Shown here: positions 26,924 through 38,344 of the stretch, piece after piece
How positions within the stretch are numbered: the first letter of the stretch is position 1
Layout: every line of letters starts with the position of its first letter
Origin: Paracyclopina nana
Taxonomy: Eukaryota; Arthropoda; Copepoda; Cyclopoida; Cyclopettidae
Assembly: GCA_019096065.1 (NCBI GenBank)
Contig: JAGUCH010000006.1
Location: 3,864,001-3,928,000, forward strand
Direction: 5' to 3'
Length of the DNA: 64,000 nt
The notes under the pieces: generated by a model
What the model was told of the DNA's origin: nothing
The model's database searches: none
Seen by the model: only the letters and a program-made list of their open reading frames with translations
Made by a program: the position numbers and the translations under genes

Positions 26924-29739
26924 TCAAAATTGTTGATGGTATTCGGGGTGGTCATGATTGCGTTGATCGTAGCCAGCATAGGCATCCTCGACACCACGAG
27001 CGTGGAGGTCGGCATAGTAGTGGTAAGGTTCGTAACGTTGGAAGTCCTGGTAGTCTCTGGAATTTTGGTAGCCTCTCCCACCTTGATGATGGCCCGCAGG
27101 GTAGTCATTGCTGTACTCATACCCTTGCAAGTAGTTGCTTCTTCCTTCGTTGTTGTCGTCTTCGGCGTAGTTGTAGTCGTCGTAGTTGTAGTCGTCGGCT
27201 CCTTCTGAGTTTCTAAAATTGCCATCGGGGCCTATTGGGTAGACTCCCCCGTAAGACATGGAACCTCCTCGTTTTTGGATGCTATGGTGTTCAGGCTGGT
27301 CGATCTCATAGAAGCCACCTCGGGGGCTAAGTTCGGGCACATCTGCTAGGGCAAATGATCGGGCAAAAAGGGAAGGGCCGTCTGAGTTCGCGTAAGATCT
27401 GGAAAACAGCCGTAGAGATGATTATGCATACTGACGAGTGGGGCATTATTATTTAAAGATAGAACCCGGAAAATGGGTGGTAGTAGCTGTACGAGTCGTC
27501 AGAGTCTGCGTAGTCCTCATCGGAGGACATGCGACCTCCAGTATCCTGCTTTGTCATGGGCTCGTGCGCAGTTGTGTATCGCACGGGCATGGCCTTTTCT
27601 GAGTAATTTGGGCGGCCTCGAGATCGGGTACGGGGTGGTTGCCCCCGCATATCTTTGTCCTTCTCTTTGCTGTCCCAAGACTTGTAGAATCCCCTGGCGT
27701 ATCCTTTAGTGTTGTCCTTTGGGTCTGACAAGTCTTGGTAGTATTTGACATTTTTGGGCTTTTGGGGCCGGGGCCTCGTGTATCTGTTACGGCTATTTTG
27801 CATTGGCTCGTCATGGTCATCGTGTGGCTCAGCAGGTACATAGTAGTTGGGCTCCTCTGTGCTGCTCCCATATTGGCCGATTTCCGTGCTGCTGGAGTAA
27901 TCCTCGTATTCCGGAGTGGACTCTTCCTGTAACGGGGGCTCGAAAGTGCGTGGCTTTGGCATGTCGTAGTTGTATCGCGGAGGAGGCTGCTTGGCCTTTT
28001 GCTCTTGCTCAAGAGCATAATTGTAGCCGTCGTAGTCTCCAAAATCTTCTTCGCCGTAATCGTCATTGTATTCATGCGCGTCGTTGTAGTCGTTATTGCT
28101 CGTCATCGGCGGTTGATTGTAGGTCCATTTGGTGGTAGTTGCCTCGGGAAAAGTGCGGCCATAATGTTGGGCCGGAGAAGTAACAGGAAGGCTGCGGCCA
28201 TAACCGCCGTGATGGTCGTCGTGCCCATATCCTCCACCGCCACCTTTTGAGGCCTTGCTTCCGTAATCACCTTTGTGGCCATAATGGCCCTTTTCCCCTT
28301 TGTGCGCATCATTGTGCGAGCCCTTCGAGTCGTAGCCTTTCTTGCCATGCTTGTCACCATAGTAGCCAGCCTTGTCCTTGCCTCCCTTGTACTTGCTTCC
28401 CTTGTTGCCTCCGTAGTAGCCTTTATAGCCTCCATACTTTTTATGGTAGCCCCCATTATCATACGAGTCGTAAAACTTGGTCTTCTTGCTGTACTCGTTT
28501 TTATGGTAGGTGTTCTTGAAGCCCTTCGTGTTGTGGCCCTTATGGTGGTGTCCTTTCTTTCCATATTTAGCTGCCTTGTGGCCTTTGTTGCCCTTCTTCA
28601 TGTCGCCGTAGTACTTCTTGGAATCGTTATGCCCCTTCTTCTGCGCTCCCTTCTTGTCAAAGTGTTTGCTCGTGTGGCTCTTGCCCTTCTTTCCGGACTT
28701 CTTCCCCTTGTAGCCCTTGTACCCGGAGCTGCCTCCATAAGACTTGTGGCTGGAGCCCTTCTTCTTGGGCTTGTGGTATGAGGCCGCCATGACCATATCT
28801 TCGCCGTTACTGCAACGACAAAATCGAGATTTATTTTCACACATGACGAGCAGCTGGCATCGATCATCGCAATTATTCTGAGGTAGGATTGATTGATTGT
28901 GATTATCTAGGGGAGGTTGCCTTGAATGTACGAGGCCATCTCGTTGACCCGGCCTCGAATGAAGTCAAGAAGTTGTGGCGTCACGCCGCCCAATCCAGCG
29001 GGCTCGTTCCCCGGAAAGTCTCGAAAGTCACGAGGATTTCGTATCACAGGTGGCTCAGGGTAGTATATGACTTTTTGGTAAATGGTGGGAAAATCGTAAG
29101 GGTTGTGGTGGTGGTGGTGGTCATCGTGGTGGTCGTCGTAGTCGATGTAGTGGTCGTGGTGAGGATCTGGAGCTTTGTAGGGATCGTGGTGGGAGCTGTG
29201 GTAGAAGTGGCTTTGCCTTGCTGGATGTGGGTACTCTTGGTATCCTTTGTCGTGATACTTTTCCGAGTTTTCATAGCTGTACTCTTCGTGATCCTCGTAG
29301 TAGTAATCGTCAAATCGACGGTTGAGCAAGTTTTGCCCGAATGAGAGTAGGCTTCGTTTCTTGCGGAGCCTTCTGACACCGAAGATTGCAACTATCTCTT
29401 CCTCCTCCTCTTCTTCTTCAATGACTCCATCCAAGTCCAGATTGAGTACAAGCATTTTACTGAAAGGAGCTCAGATGGTCCCGTACAGTCTCAATTTTCC
29501 GAGTTCTACCTCCGCTGCTGCTCTATAGTTTGCGCTACTTTTTTGAGTACTTACTCTATTCTGGATTCGGCCACGGCCATGTCCCCCTCTTCCTTGTTCT
29601 CATCCTCCTTAATTAGTGACTCTGGATCCCCTTTGGCTTTGCTGGGGTGCTTCTGAGTCGTTTCCAATTTCATGGAGGAGGCCAAATGGCCGCAAACTAG
29701 AAGGAGGCCAATTATAGTCACTCGTTTCATGATCTGCAC
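26924..29739 (-). CDS. Secreted low-complexity protein, isoform with distal terminal exon (T3)
   Basis: Proposed join of the signal-peptide exon 29555-29739 to 26924-27398 (219 aa). The first exon ends in phase 2 (..GA) at a strong gtaagt donor; the acceptor at 27399-27401 supplies one base and the frame runs on to a TGA at 26924. The product is rich in Tyr, Asp, Gly and His (for example GADDYNYDDYNYAEDDNN) and has a dibasic site in IQKRGG. A polyadenylation signal AATAAA lies at 26862-26867 (minus strand). Composition suggests an extracellular matrix or cuticle component. The splice join is inferred; this exon could belong to a separate gene with an unseen first exon. Confidence 0.55.
27453..29739 (-). 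CDS. Secreted low-complexity protein, isoform with middle terminal exon (T2), Gly/Lys/His/Tyr-rich
   Basis: Proposed join of 29555-29739 to 27453-28809 (513 aa). The acceptor gttgcag at 28810-28816 gives the same phase as the other two terminal exons. The N-terminal half is strongly basic, with repeated GYKG, GKKG, HKG and KYGG words; the stretch GHNTKGFKNTYHKNEYSKKT followed by FYD looks like a conserved core of insect cuticle-associated secreted proteins (from memory of the family, not a search). The C-terminal half is acidic and rich in Asp, Tyr, Pro and Ser. The stop is at 27453. No AATAAA lies before the next acceptor, only an AATAAT variant, so it may share the polyadenylation site of T3. 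Likely an extracellular matrix or cuticle protein. Confidence 0.65.
28907..29739 (-). CDS. Secreted His/Asp/Tyr-rich protein, isoform with proximal terminal exon (T1)
   Basis: Exons 29555-29739 and 28907-29459 (245 aa). The first exon encodes a signal peptide (MQIMKRVTIIGLLLVCGHLA) and a Lys/Glu-rich segment and ends at a gtaagt donor. The second exon starts in matching phase, and encodes an acidic run, a strong furin-type site RRLRKKRS, then a His/Asp/Tyr-rich stretch (DDHHDDHHHHHNPYDF) that could bind metal ions (inference), and ends with a predicted helical tail. A polyadenylation signal AATAAA lies at 28830-28835, 72 bases past the stop and just before the acceptor of the next terminal exon. 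Best supported of the three isoforms because it is a simple two-exon gene with an 95-bp intron. Confidence 0.75.
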
Positions 29740-32107
29740 TTGGAGCTGACCACTGGATCACTGATTGGTTTCCTCCGGTGTGCTACTGACTTTTATAGTT
29801 TAGCGCTGAAGAATGATCCTTGACTCATTCTGCCATTTTCACGCACAACGAGAAATTAGATTACTGTTACAGCGAAGGATGAGTTTGCAGATCCTAATTT
29901 TATAGCCTCATCTGTGCAACTTGTATAGCCATGAAATTAATTACCACCAAATCTTAACGACTTATAAAGCTTGAAAACACCCTTTTGGATATCAGTACAG
30001 TAAGTAAGCATATTTTTATAAGAGTGACTTACTGTGACCATTCGAGCTTTTTTTTCGAGCTGAAATGCAACTACTTCAGAAACGAAGAAAATGTGAGCAA
30101 ATGTCACTTGAGTGAACTATTGCAGTTTCACTGGTGCAAGGCAAAATGACATGAGCAGGAAATTTCTAATGTGTCATCAAGTGGTCAAGGTCTTGGCCAT
30201 GGGATTTTCAGCTTTGCTAGAATTTTCTGATTAGTTAATCATATTACAACATTTCAAGGCTCACTGTTAGGTCAATAGCTTTTTTAACCAATGTGCTACA
30301 ATTAATTATGTTGGGATTTTGTATATATGTTTTAGGGTTTTCTATCTCGTTTGACTAATACGTTATTAAATCAATACTTGCCCAATACTGTTTACTGACT
30401 AATTAATATTTTAGCTCTCTCTTTTAAGTGGAATAGGTAAATAACGAACCAATCTCAGACTTTGATATTTATGCACCCAATTAAAGTTCATATTTCTACC
30501 TTATGGCTTAAATAATGAATAGAAGCCTTTACATTCATGTCGAGGACATCAAGATTATGAAAGTGGGTCACGCTCGCAAACCTTAAAAATAAGAGGCCTC
30601 TATTCTCCCTGTAGCTACCTAGAGCCACTGAAATTCTAAGAAATATAATTGTTATAAATTAAAAAAATCATTTTTGATTGTTGTCTGAATTCAGATAACA
30701 TAGTGGCTTAGAACTCTTTTATTTCTCCTGATCTTTGTCCTGTAGTAATGTTGATTGCCATAAAAATGCACACGTCAAAAAGAACTATTTAATCATTATG
30801 CATGTTGAATGCTCACCCTGCATGGATAGGAGAAAGGCAAGTGCAATGTTACTTGGTATAAGGGAGGTTTTCTTCAAAGCAGAGAATTGCAGTCCGAGCT
30901 CAGTCGCTGGCTTTTCCCTGGGAAAGGTACAACTTTCCATGTCATGAGAATCGGCTGGAAAGTTGTTCGGTTATTTCGTATTGCAGAAAAAACTACTATA
31001 CTTAGCCATGCTGACGTCCGTTTTCAGCCCCCCCTCAAACTTGACTCCCCAATTCGGGGGTCAACAGCTCGAAATCGATTGCCAACCTTCGCTAAGGCCA
31101 ACTAAAAAGGTAAAATAACCTTTGTGCGTATCTATCAGCCAGAGTACACACAAGTGCCAAAATTAGCCAGAAGAGTCACTTCTTCGCGTGACCTTTCAAA
31201 AAAGATGATTTTTCTCCATATCTACAAGGAGAATCTAGCTCGTGTATCCATCATGGCTTAATAACTATTTTACAATATGTTATATCATTTTTACCGACTG
31301 CCTTCTAAACACTTCGATTGTTTAGCAGCAATAATTTTGTATCGATTTTACGAGCTGTTCTGTTTCTATGCAAGATGTTGCCTTGCTTGCATGCATAAGC
31401 CCTGTTAACGTAAAAAAATGGCATAATAACAAGCTCACCCACTTTCTGTATTCCAGATTTATTTTGTGGCTTTGCTATGAATTCTAAATGAAGCCATTGC
31501 TGTAAATTGTCCATCATTGCCAAATCAACTCGCTAACGCATATCAAATAAGTTAATATTAGAAGAAAATTGTGATGAAAAGTTAGTGTATCAATGTCGTT
31601 AGTGGAACCATAACAACAAAGTTGCTATATTATGGGCCCGTACATAGAAAAGTAGCACATGCTCAATACACGTAGCATATAGGCTTTTAGTTAGTACATA
31701 GGCATGCTTATTTTATTATGTGCCTTTCTTTTTGCTCGCAAACCTACGAAACAAGGAGCTTATACAGTATATAGTGGTAGGCCCGCGCGTTTCCTTTATA
31801 CTTTATGTTCCCCATGCATAAGTCATGCATACTCGCGTATTAGTCTACGATTTGGTCTTCGTTTGGCCGCAGCCCACTTCGATATTCACAATGAAGCCTT
31901 GAAAGCAGTATTTCCGCTTGGCCTTGGCTGCTACATGATAGTAGCTGCAAAAAGTAGGAGTTGTAGCTTGCCACTTGCTTTTGGTTGAAGGACAAGGCCG
32001 CCGAAAAAAGAGGTTTAGTATACAAAGGCTGTGTGACGACAATGATGGTGTGACAAGTTGGCAATTCACGAAAGGCCAAATGAACATGCAGGGGGTTCTT
32101 TGACGCT
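29740..32107. other. Intergenic region upstream of the secreted-protein locus and of the CCDC92-like gene
   Basis: About 2.4 kb of AT-rich DNA between divergent genes. No coding sequence, tRNA or clear transposon is seen. A short inverted repeat (ACAGTAAGT / ACTTACTGT) lies near 29997-30040. Promoters of both flanking genes should be at its ends. Confidence 0.4.
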
Positions 32108-33725
32108 ATGAGTCTCTCCACGACCACTGTTCACACAGAAGCGACAACCCTCAAGGTGAAGCTTCCAATGCTATGAATTGCGTTTGGCTGGCTATAAGAG
32201 TCCAGTTTTGTTTTGCAAGAGTCCATTAAAATAATTGTGCATTTTTCCAGCTTCGTCAAGTGCCAAGTGGAAACAAGGCTGGCGTGAGTAACAATGGTTC
32301 TAGATCAAATTCCACCTCACGGAGGTCATCATCAAGAGCTTCTTCATCCACGAGGTCACAATCAAATCAAGCAAAATACAGTGCGCAAGAAATAGCCGAT
32401 TATGAAAGTAGGATTGCATTTATACATAAGCAGCATGAAAAAATGCTATTTGCACTACATAATGAGGTGGAAGAGCTTAAAAGAAAGAACAAAGGTAGGT
32501 GAATGCATGCACTTTTTCCCAGGTCATTGATATCATCGTGACCCCTTTTCCAGACCTGCAATTTCAACTTGTGTTGTCATCCTCATCCAAGCCAAGTAAT
32601 GATCCGAATTTTTCTGTGGTGGAAATCATTGAGAGCAATAGTGCACCAGTTGGTGGTGCTGCAATTGTCCTTGCCCCCGAAGAAGCAATCAAATTGGAGG
32701 AACTTGAGGCTGTCATGAAACAATTACAAGCTGACCTTCATGAAGCTAGATCCAGAAATATTTACCTCTCTGGCCTGCTTGAGGACCAAAAGAGGTTATA
32801 TAGCCTGCTATTTAGCATTATGCAGGTGTATTGTTACACACAAATTACTTATTGCAGGAGATTGGAGGAGTATGAGCTTAAAGAAACGGTGGAAAAGGTT
32901 GTGAAGAAAACATCGACGACCACTTTTCCAATGTCACCTCCATGTGGCAGTGGCATGTCAATGGCTTCTTCTGCCTCATCCACCAAAGTTAGCACTCCCA
33001 TACCAAAGAGATCACGGTCCGAAGATAGGCTGAAAATGAAAGAAATTGAGATTGAAAGGCTGCAAATGGATAACATTCGACAACGCCAAGAGGTTGTAAA
33101 ATTGCCAGCTCTTTGCTAATGAATGCGATGAGTGATTAGTTTCTTTCAGCTGCTAGAACTGAAGCTTTTTCTGGAAAGAAATGTCAAGCTGAAATTCAGA
33201 GGATGCAATCACCCTACAAGGCTGCTTCATAGACCCCAAAGACAAAACAGCAATCCAGACTACTTTAGAGACCGTCTAGGATCTTCCATGACCTCACTGG
33301 ACAGAGTCGACCTAATACGTGATAGCTCCAGGAGTAATTCTTTGAGCCAATTGCCCACAATAAAGCACAAGACTAGCACTCACCCTCCTCCCTCACGACA
33401 AAGGTAGTGAATATGCTATTTATTATTATGGTGTTATTTTTCTTATTACTTTCCCCCTACTTTTAGCTTTCACGATGGACTGCCACCGGTACCAGGAAGC
33501 AGTGGTAGTGAATCATCAATGGCATCCATGTCGATGTCCATGAAACCAAGAGCACCCCCATTGAACCTGGTATCACTCAGAGAAGAAAATGAGTTTGAAA
33601 GGAAAAGTGTTTCCAAGAGGAGAATGAAGCTCAAAAATTCTGTGATGATGCCCTCGCAATTGTTCAGAAAAAGAGATATCGCCAGAATGGAGACTAATTC
33701 AAAGAGCGATCGCTTCAATAAATGA
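32108..33725 (+). CDS. CCDC92/CCDC74-like coiled-coil protein, 6 exons
   Basis: Exons: 32108-32155, 32251-32494, 32554-32794, 32858-33092, 33150-33403, 33467-33725 (426 aa, phases consistent). The start ATG at 32108 opens MSLSTTTVHTEATTLK before a good donor; later in-frame starts are possible. A Ser/Arg-rich stretch is followed by the helix YESRIAFIHKQHEKMLFALH then EVEELKRKNKDLQFQL, the pattern of the CCDC92/CCDC74 N-terminal coiled coil. Two more coiled coils follow (EEAIKLEELEAVMKQLQADL; KEIEIERLQMDNIRQRQELL). The tail is Ser/Pro-rich and basic. Relatives act at centrioles, cilia and spindle microtubules. An AATAAA overlaps the stop codon at 33717 and another lies at 33957. Confidence 0.75.
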
Positions 33726-34891
33726 AAAGAGCATAAATACTTGAGAATTTTTCATACAGATCGCGTCGTTATGCATTGCCATATATTATTACGGGCTCGC
33801 CTAAAGACCTGCATGTACGTGTTAGTCAGTGACGTCACTCACTGCCTCGAGAATAAGAACGGAAGATCTCGTTTTTTGAGTAAGCTTGCGCTCAAAGCAG
33901 CTATGTTATAAGGGGAAACCATCTTTGTGCTTACATTTTTAAGGCTTTTACCAACAAATAAAATTTAAGAAAGTGAGTACACTTTTCATTTGACATTCAA
34001 TTTCTAACATATAGCTATTTGTAGAATGGCAATACTTCATTGTTTTAGCTTTTACTCACATTTAAAGTTTAAAAAGCTTTAAAAATTACTAAGTCTCAAC
34101 TAAGTTGATCAGCAGTCTAATAAAATCGAGTTCATCCCAAAGAACGATTAAAAAATGAAAATCACCACCGAAAAATATTTTTTTAAACTAAATGATATTT
34201 GGATATTTTTCAAGACCATACAAACATTAAACTTTTTATGATGTAAATTCTGTTTTCGTTACGCCCCAGCAGGCAGGCCGGTCAAGGGTTCCCCTTCTAG
34301 GTGATCGACCTTTCTTATTCCTAAGGCAGCGAGCGGACTACGTACATCCAGCGTTTTAGGCTCGCCCGAAATGCAGAGCAGTTTATTTATGCCACCAAGT
34401 AATAAAAGGTTGGGTGATTATTGAAAATATTAAATAACTCCGCGAAAAGAGCGGGCTGAATTTATGTCGCCAGCCAATCGGTGTGATGACCGAAATAAGC
34501 TAGCCATAAGCCTGAAATAATAGCTTAAAATCAAATCAGGATAAAATATTCAATTAATGATGGAATTATCAAACAATATTATGCTGCAAACAGGATATTT
34601 TTGACACCATGTTTACGCTCATCGTCTGACTTGACGTAATTCGATCCATCAGTCAAGTTTATTTTAGAAAACTACAAAAACCGCTCAAGTCTTGTTGCAA
34701 GTTGGTTTTACCAGTTCCTCAGTGACCTTTATCATTCCTATTATCTTCCGAAGTTGAGGAATTTCCCAAAGTAAGGTAGGTCACACGAAAAGCCGCCATT
34801 AATTGTTCAACTATACAAATCTGATGAAACATGCGCCTCATGAGATGACGATGCATAAGGGGTCTAAATTATGTCTCATTTCAGAAGGAAA
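33726..34891. other. Intergenic region before the SGT gene
   Basis: Contains the 3' UTR of the coiled-coil gene and the 5' UTR of SGT; the sequence ctcatttcag at 34875-34884 looks like the acceptor of a 5' UTR intron just before the SGT start. A moderately GC-rich patch at 34260-34380 stands out from its AT-rich surroundings but I cannot assign it. Confidence 0.45.
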
Positions 34892-36042
34892 ATGTCTGCT
34901 GACAAAAGAAGGCTGGTATTTTCAATCGTGCAGTTCTTAAACAAAGAGCTTGCGTGTGATGACATCTCTGATGATGCCAAGGAAAGTCTGGAGGTTGCCA
35001 GCCAATGCTTACAAACTGCTTACTGCCTGGCACCTGAGGATACTCACCTCGAAGTTTCCAACTCACTTGAGGATATATTCGTCAGCGCTACAAGAAGTGA
35101 ACCTGTAAGCTATGAAAGGAATCCATGAAATCTGTTTTAAAGCTCCCAATATTTTCAGATGAAAAAGAAAGCACCGCCAACTCCAGCTGAAAAAGAGCAA
35201 GCAGAGAAATTGAAGTTGGAGGGCAATGAATTAATGAGAACAGAGGATTACCCTGGAGCCATTGAAAAGTACACCAAGTAAGGATCTTGCTTGGTTTTGA
35301 AAATTACCATATAGTTCTACATGATGATTATTTTTTGCAGAGCAATTGAGATTGATAGCGGAAATCAGGTCTTTTACTGCAACAGAGCTGCTGCTCATAG
35401 CAAGATGAACAATCACTATGCAGCAGTAGAAGATTGCAAAAGAGCTATTGACATGGACGCCAACTACGGAAAAGCATATGGGCGCATGGGCTTGGCTTAT
35501 TCTTGCGTTGACAAGCATAAAGAAGCTATCGAGTGCTTCAAGAAGGCTATTCAGCTCGAGCCAGAAAACGAGAGCTACAAATCCAATTTGAAGCTGGCCG
35601 AAGATAAATTGGCTGCTGCTGGGGGTAGTCCCGGCCCAGCTGCTGCTGCGTTCCCCACTGGAGCTTTCGGTGGACTCGACCTTGGTGGTCTTCTTGGAAA
35701 TCCTGCTCTTATGAATATGGCTACGACCATGCTCTCTGATCCAAACATGCAAGCCATGATGGGGCAGCTCATGTCGGGAGGAATGGGCGCTGCCATGGGT
35801 GGAGGATTGGGAGGACAAGGTGCTCCTGAAGGTCAAGGAGCGCCCCAAAATCTAGAAGGTCTTTTGCAGGCGTATGTACCTAGCTATTTTATTTTAAGTT
35901 GCCTCTGTAAAAGAAACTTGTTTTCAGTGGTCAACGGCTAGCCGAGCAAATGCAACAATCCAACCCCGAGTTGGTTGACCGTCTTCGTAGGCAAATGGAA
36001 GGGAGGCCAAATCCAGACCAAGACGATAACCAGTCCAGCTAA
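34892..36042 (+). CDS. Sgt: Small glutamine-rich TPR co-chaperone (SGT/SGTA)
   Basis: Exons: 34892-35104, 35159-35277, 35341-35871, 35928-36042 (325 aa). I chose the ATG at 34892 (MSADKRRLVFSIVQFL) since the upstream ATG at 34871 lies before a splice acceptor and since family members begin this way. The N-terminal helical dimer domain is followed by three TPR motifs (AEKLKLEGNELMRTEDYPGA; VFYCNRAAAHSKMNNHYAAV; GKAYGRMGLAYSCVDKHKEA) and a C-terminal Gly/Met/Gln-rich region (NPALMNMATTMLSDPNMQAM). By homology it binds the EEVD tails of HSP70/HSP90 and the Bag6/Get4-5 machinery, handing tail-anchored proteins to the Get pathway. Polyadenylation AATAAA near 36066. Introns are 54, 63 and 56 nt. 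Confidence 0.95.
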
Positions 36043-36722
36043 AAATTGTGTATGCTTTTGTGATAAAATAAAACCGAGTTCATCACTCCATTCATGCTTA
36101 CTCTTAATTAGCTCCATTGATCATTCGATATTGGCCCCACGCAAAAGTGATGCAAGTTACAGGCTTACAGCAAGCCAAGCAAATCGAAAATTGCTAATGT
36201 GTCACCATGTCAACCTTAGGGGTAGAGTAACCTTGACAAACTGAGGGTTTGTTTGGAAGTTAGCTTAAAATCCTACCCTGGGTTTCTCATAACAAAACGT
36301 GAGGCTCAGATTAAGTAAGTTTGCTAGCATTGCATTGCGAATAAAATTGACCCTCTCCTGATCCGAAAAATCTGACTTTTATAGCTTCATATGAAAATTG
36401 CTTGCGACGCAGCCAAGCAAGAATTACTTTAAAGCAAAGTTTATTCTCCTTTGATTAGAAGTAGACCTTTAATGATTGCAGGTAACAGCCCCCAAAAATG
36501 CGTATGTCTCGGGAAGCAGCAGCCAAGGGTTTAGGTATTAAGCCCAAATGAGCCCTTGGGGCATGAGCTGTTAGCTTTCAGTAGTGAAGTATGCCAAAGC
36601 TTAATTGGTGTCAGGCCCAGAGTCGACACAAAACTGAATGCAGACGATCAGAGTAAAAAAAGTGGTAATTTTCAAGCTGTTCGCTATGGTTTATTGTGGT
36701 AATGAAACCCTTCAATAGAATC
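36043..36722. other. Convergent 3' region between SGT and RpLP0
   Basis: 3' UTRs of two convergent genes. No gene or repeat is supported in the centre. Confidence 0.45.
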
Positions 36723-37728
36723 TTAGTCAAACAAGCCGAATCCCATGTCATCGTCTGACTCCTCAGCTGGCTCCTCAGCCTTAGCCTCTTCCTTCTTGGG
36801 AGCAGCAGCGGTAGCAGCGGCAGTGGGAGCAGCAGCAACTGCAGCAAACTTGGAAGGATCAGCCAAGTACTCCTTAAGCTTTTCAGCCTCCTTGAAGGTA
36901 ATATCGGTGACTGCAGCAAGAGCCATGCAGTTCTTGAGTCCATTGACAATGGAGTGAGGAACCGAGGCAAGGGTTGGGTACCCGATCTTCAAGGAGATGG
37001 CAGCAATATTCCTCACACCAGCCATGATGTGGGACTTCAAGTCAGCATCAGTGATGTCCAAGATGGAGGGATCAAAGACGGACCCAGAGTCATAGACCTT
37101 CTGGACTGCCAAGCCATAGGTAAAGGGAGAAATTCCCAACATGTTCAAAAGGGTAGCTTCGGACATGCCAACCTTGTCGCCAGACTTAATCAAATGAACA
37201 TCCTGGATGATTTCAATGGTACCCTTGGTAATCTTGGTGGGGATGTTCAAGGCCTGGAAGAAGGAAGTCTTCTCGGGTCCCAGACCGGTGTTTTGGGCTG
37301 GCACGGTGACATCCAGAGGGGCAAGGGCTCCAGCCTTTGCAGGTGCCCTGACCTTGTTCTCCAAGAGCATGTCCCTGACAGAGACCAGGTCTTCCTTGGT
37401 GAAGACAAATCCAATGTTTCCCTTGATGTGGGGAAGGAGGAGCTCCAATTTGGGATTGTTGGTCAAGTGACCACGGATGGCCTTTCGCATCATGGTGTTC
37501 TTGCCCATGAGGACAACTGCATGACCCCTGAGGGAGATACGGATTTGCTGCATCTGCTTGGATCCAACATTGTCAGCATCAACCTGTAACAACCCAGGTA
37601 AGTGAAATAGGCTTGCCAAAGTCATGCAGTAAATGAATTACCAAGAAACATTTGGGATATTCATCCACAAGCTGAACCAGCTTGGTGAAATAACCAGCTT
37701 TCCACGAGGCTTTGTCCTCCCTTACCAT
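36723..37728 (-). CDS. RpLP0: 60S acidic ribosomal protein P0
   Basis: Exons on the minus strand: 37642-37728 and 36723-37583 (315 aa, full length), split by a 58-nt intron. The protein starts [20 protein letters not shown] and has the uL10 fold ([14 protein letters not shown]) and ends with an Ala-rich hinge and the P-protein tail [13 protein letters not shown] that contacts elongation factors. It anchors the P1/P2 stalk on the large subunit. Codon use is biased toward C/G-ending codons compared with neighbours, as expected for a highly expressed gene. Confidence 0.98.
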
Positions 37729-38344
37729 CTTGTATCAGTGATATAGGGACTTTCGAAAAAGAAAATTTAAGGACAAAGTTGTTGTTCTTTTACCGGAAAC
37801 GGAGAGAAAAATTCAGTTGATGTTTTTGTTGAAAACAGAAAATGAAAAAACATTATTTTTTATAGTCTGCAAAATGAGAAAAACTGTATTTATTATCGCC
37901 AAAGTATGCTATTTACACTATTCAGAGTTTTTAATCTTCTTTTGAGCCCCATTCAGCATAAATGCTTTTGATAATAAAGACATTTCATATCGCATGTTGT
38001 TACGTCACATAGAAGCTGTTGCATATTTTATTGGGCAACTTTGTCACATTTATATTCTGTGTCTCTTAAAAGAATAACTTATTAGTGTGCTTTGAGACAA
38101 TTTCATGATTATAACCAAGCAATCAGCCATCTTAATTATTATTTGTAATAATTTTCGACTGTAATAATCAAGAGAAGCCTTATAACGAAAGCTGGACTCA
38201 GTTTTCGATCCGGTCAAAATCCAGCATTGCGCAGTTGAGCACGAGTACAAAACAAAACAAATCACAACGTGGTTGACGCTCACTGAACGCACACGTTTCT
38301 TGAGATATAAACTTGGTCGTTTTTACAGATTGGAAAGAAACACC
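37729..38344. promoter_or_regulatory. Divergent promoter region between RpLP0 and the Nopp140-like gene
   Basis: 616 bp between two start codons facing away from each other. On the RpLP0 side, a pyrimidine-rich 5' end (TTTTTCTCTCCGTTTCCG, 37794-37811 minus strand) followed by a gtaaaa donor, with an acceptor-like CAAG just before the ATG, suggests a TOP-type first exon and a 5' UTR intron. On the Nopp140 side, tttttacag at 38321-38329 may be a 5' UTR acceptor. Both genes serve ribosome production, so a shared control region would make sense (inference). Confidence 0.5.

Noticed and set aside
28275-28781. Hydrophobic frame on + resembling a membrane protein
   Set aside because: Antisense of Gly/Lys/His/Tyr-rich codons, which always reads as Val/Leu/Ala.
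31704-31988. 94-residue frame on + with hydrophobic start
   Set aside because: No homology signal and overlapped by equal-length antisense frames; probably chance.
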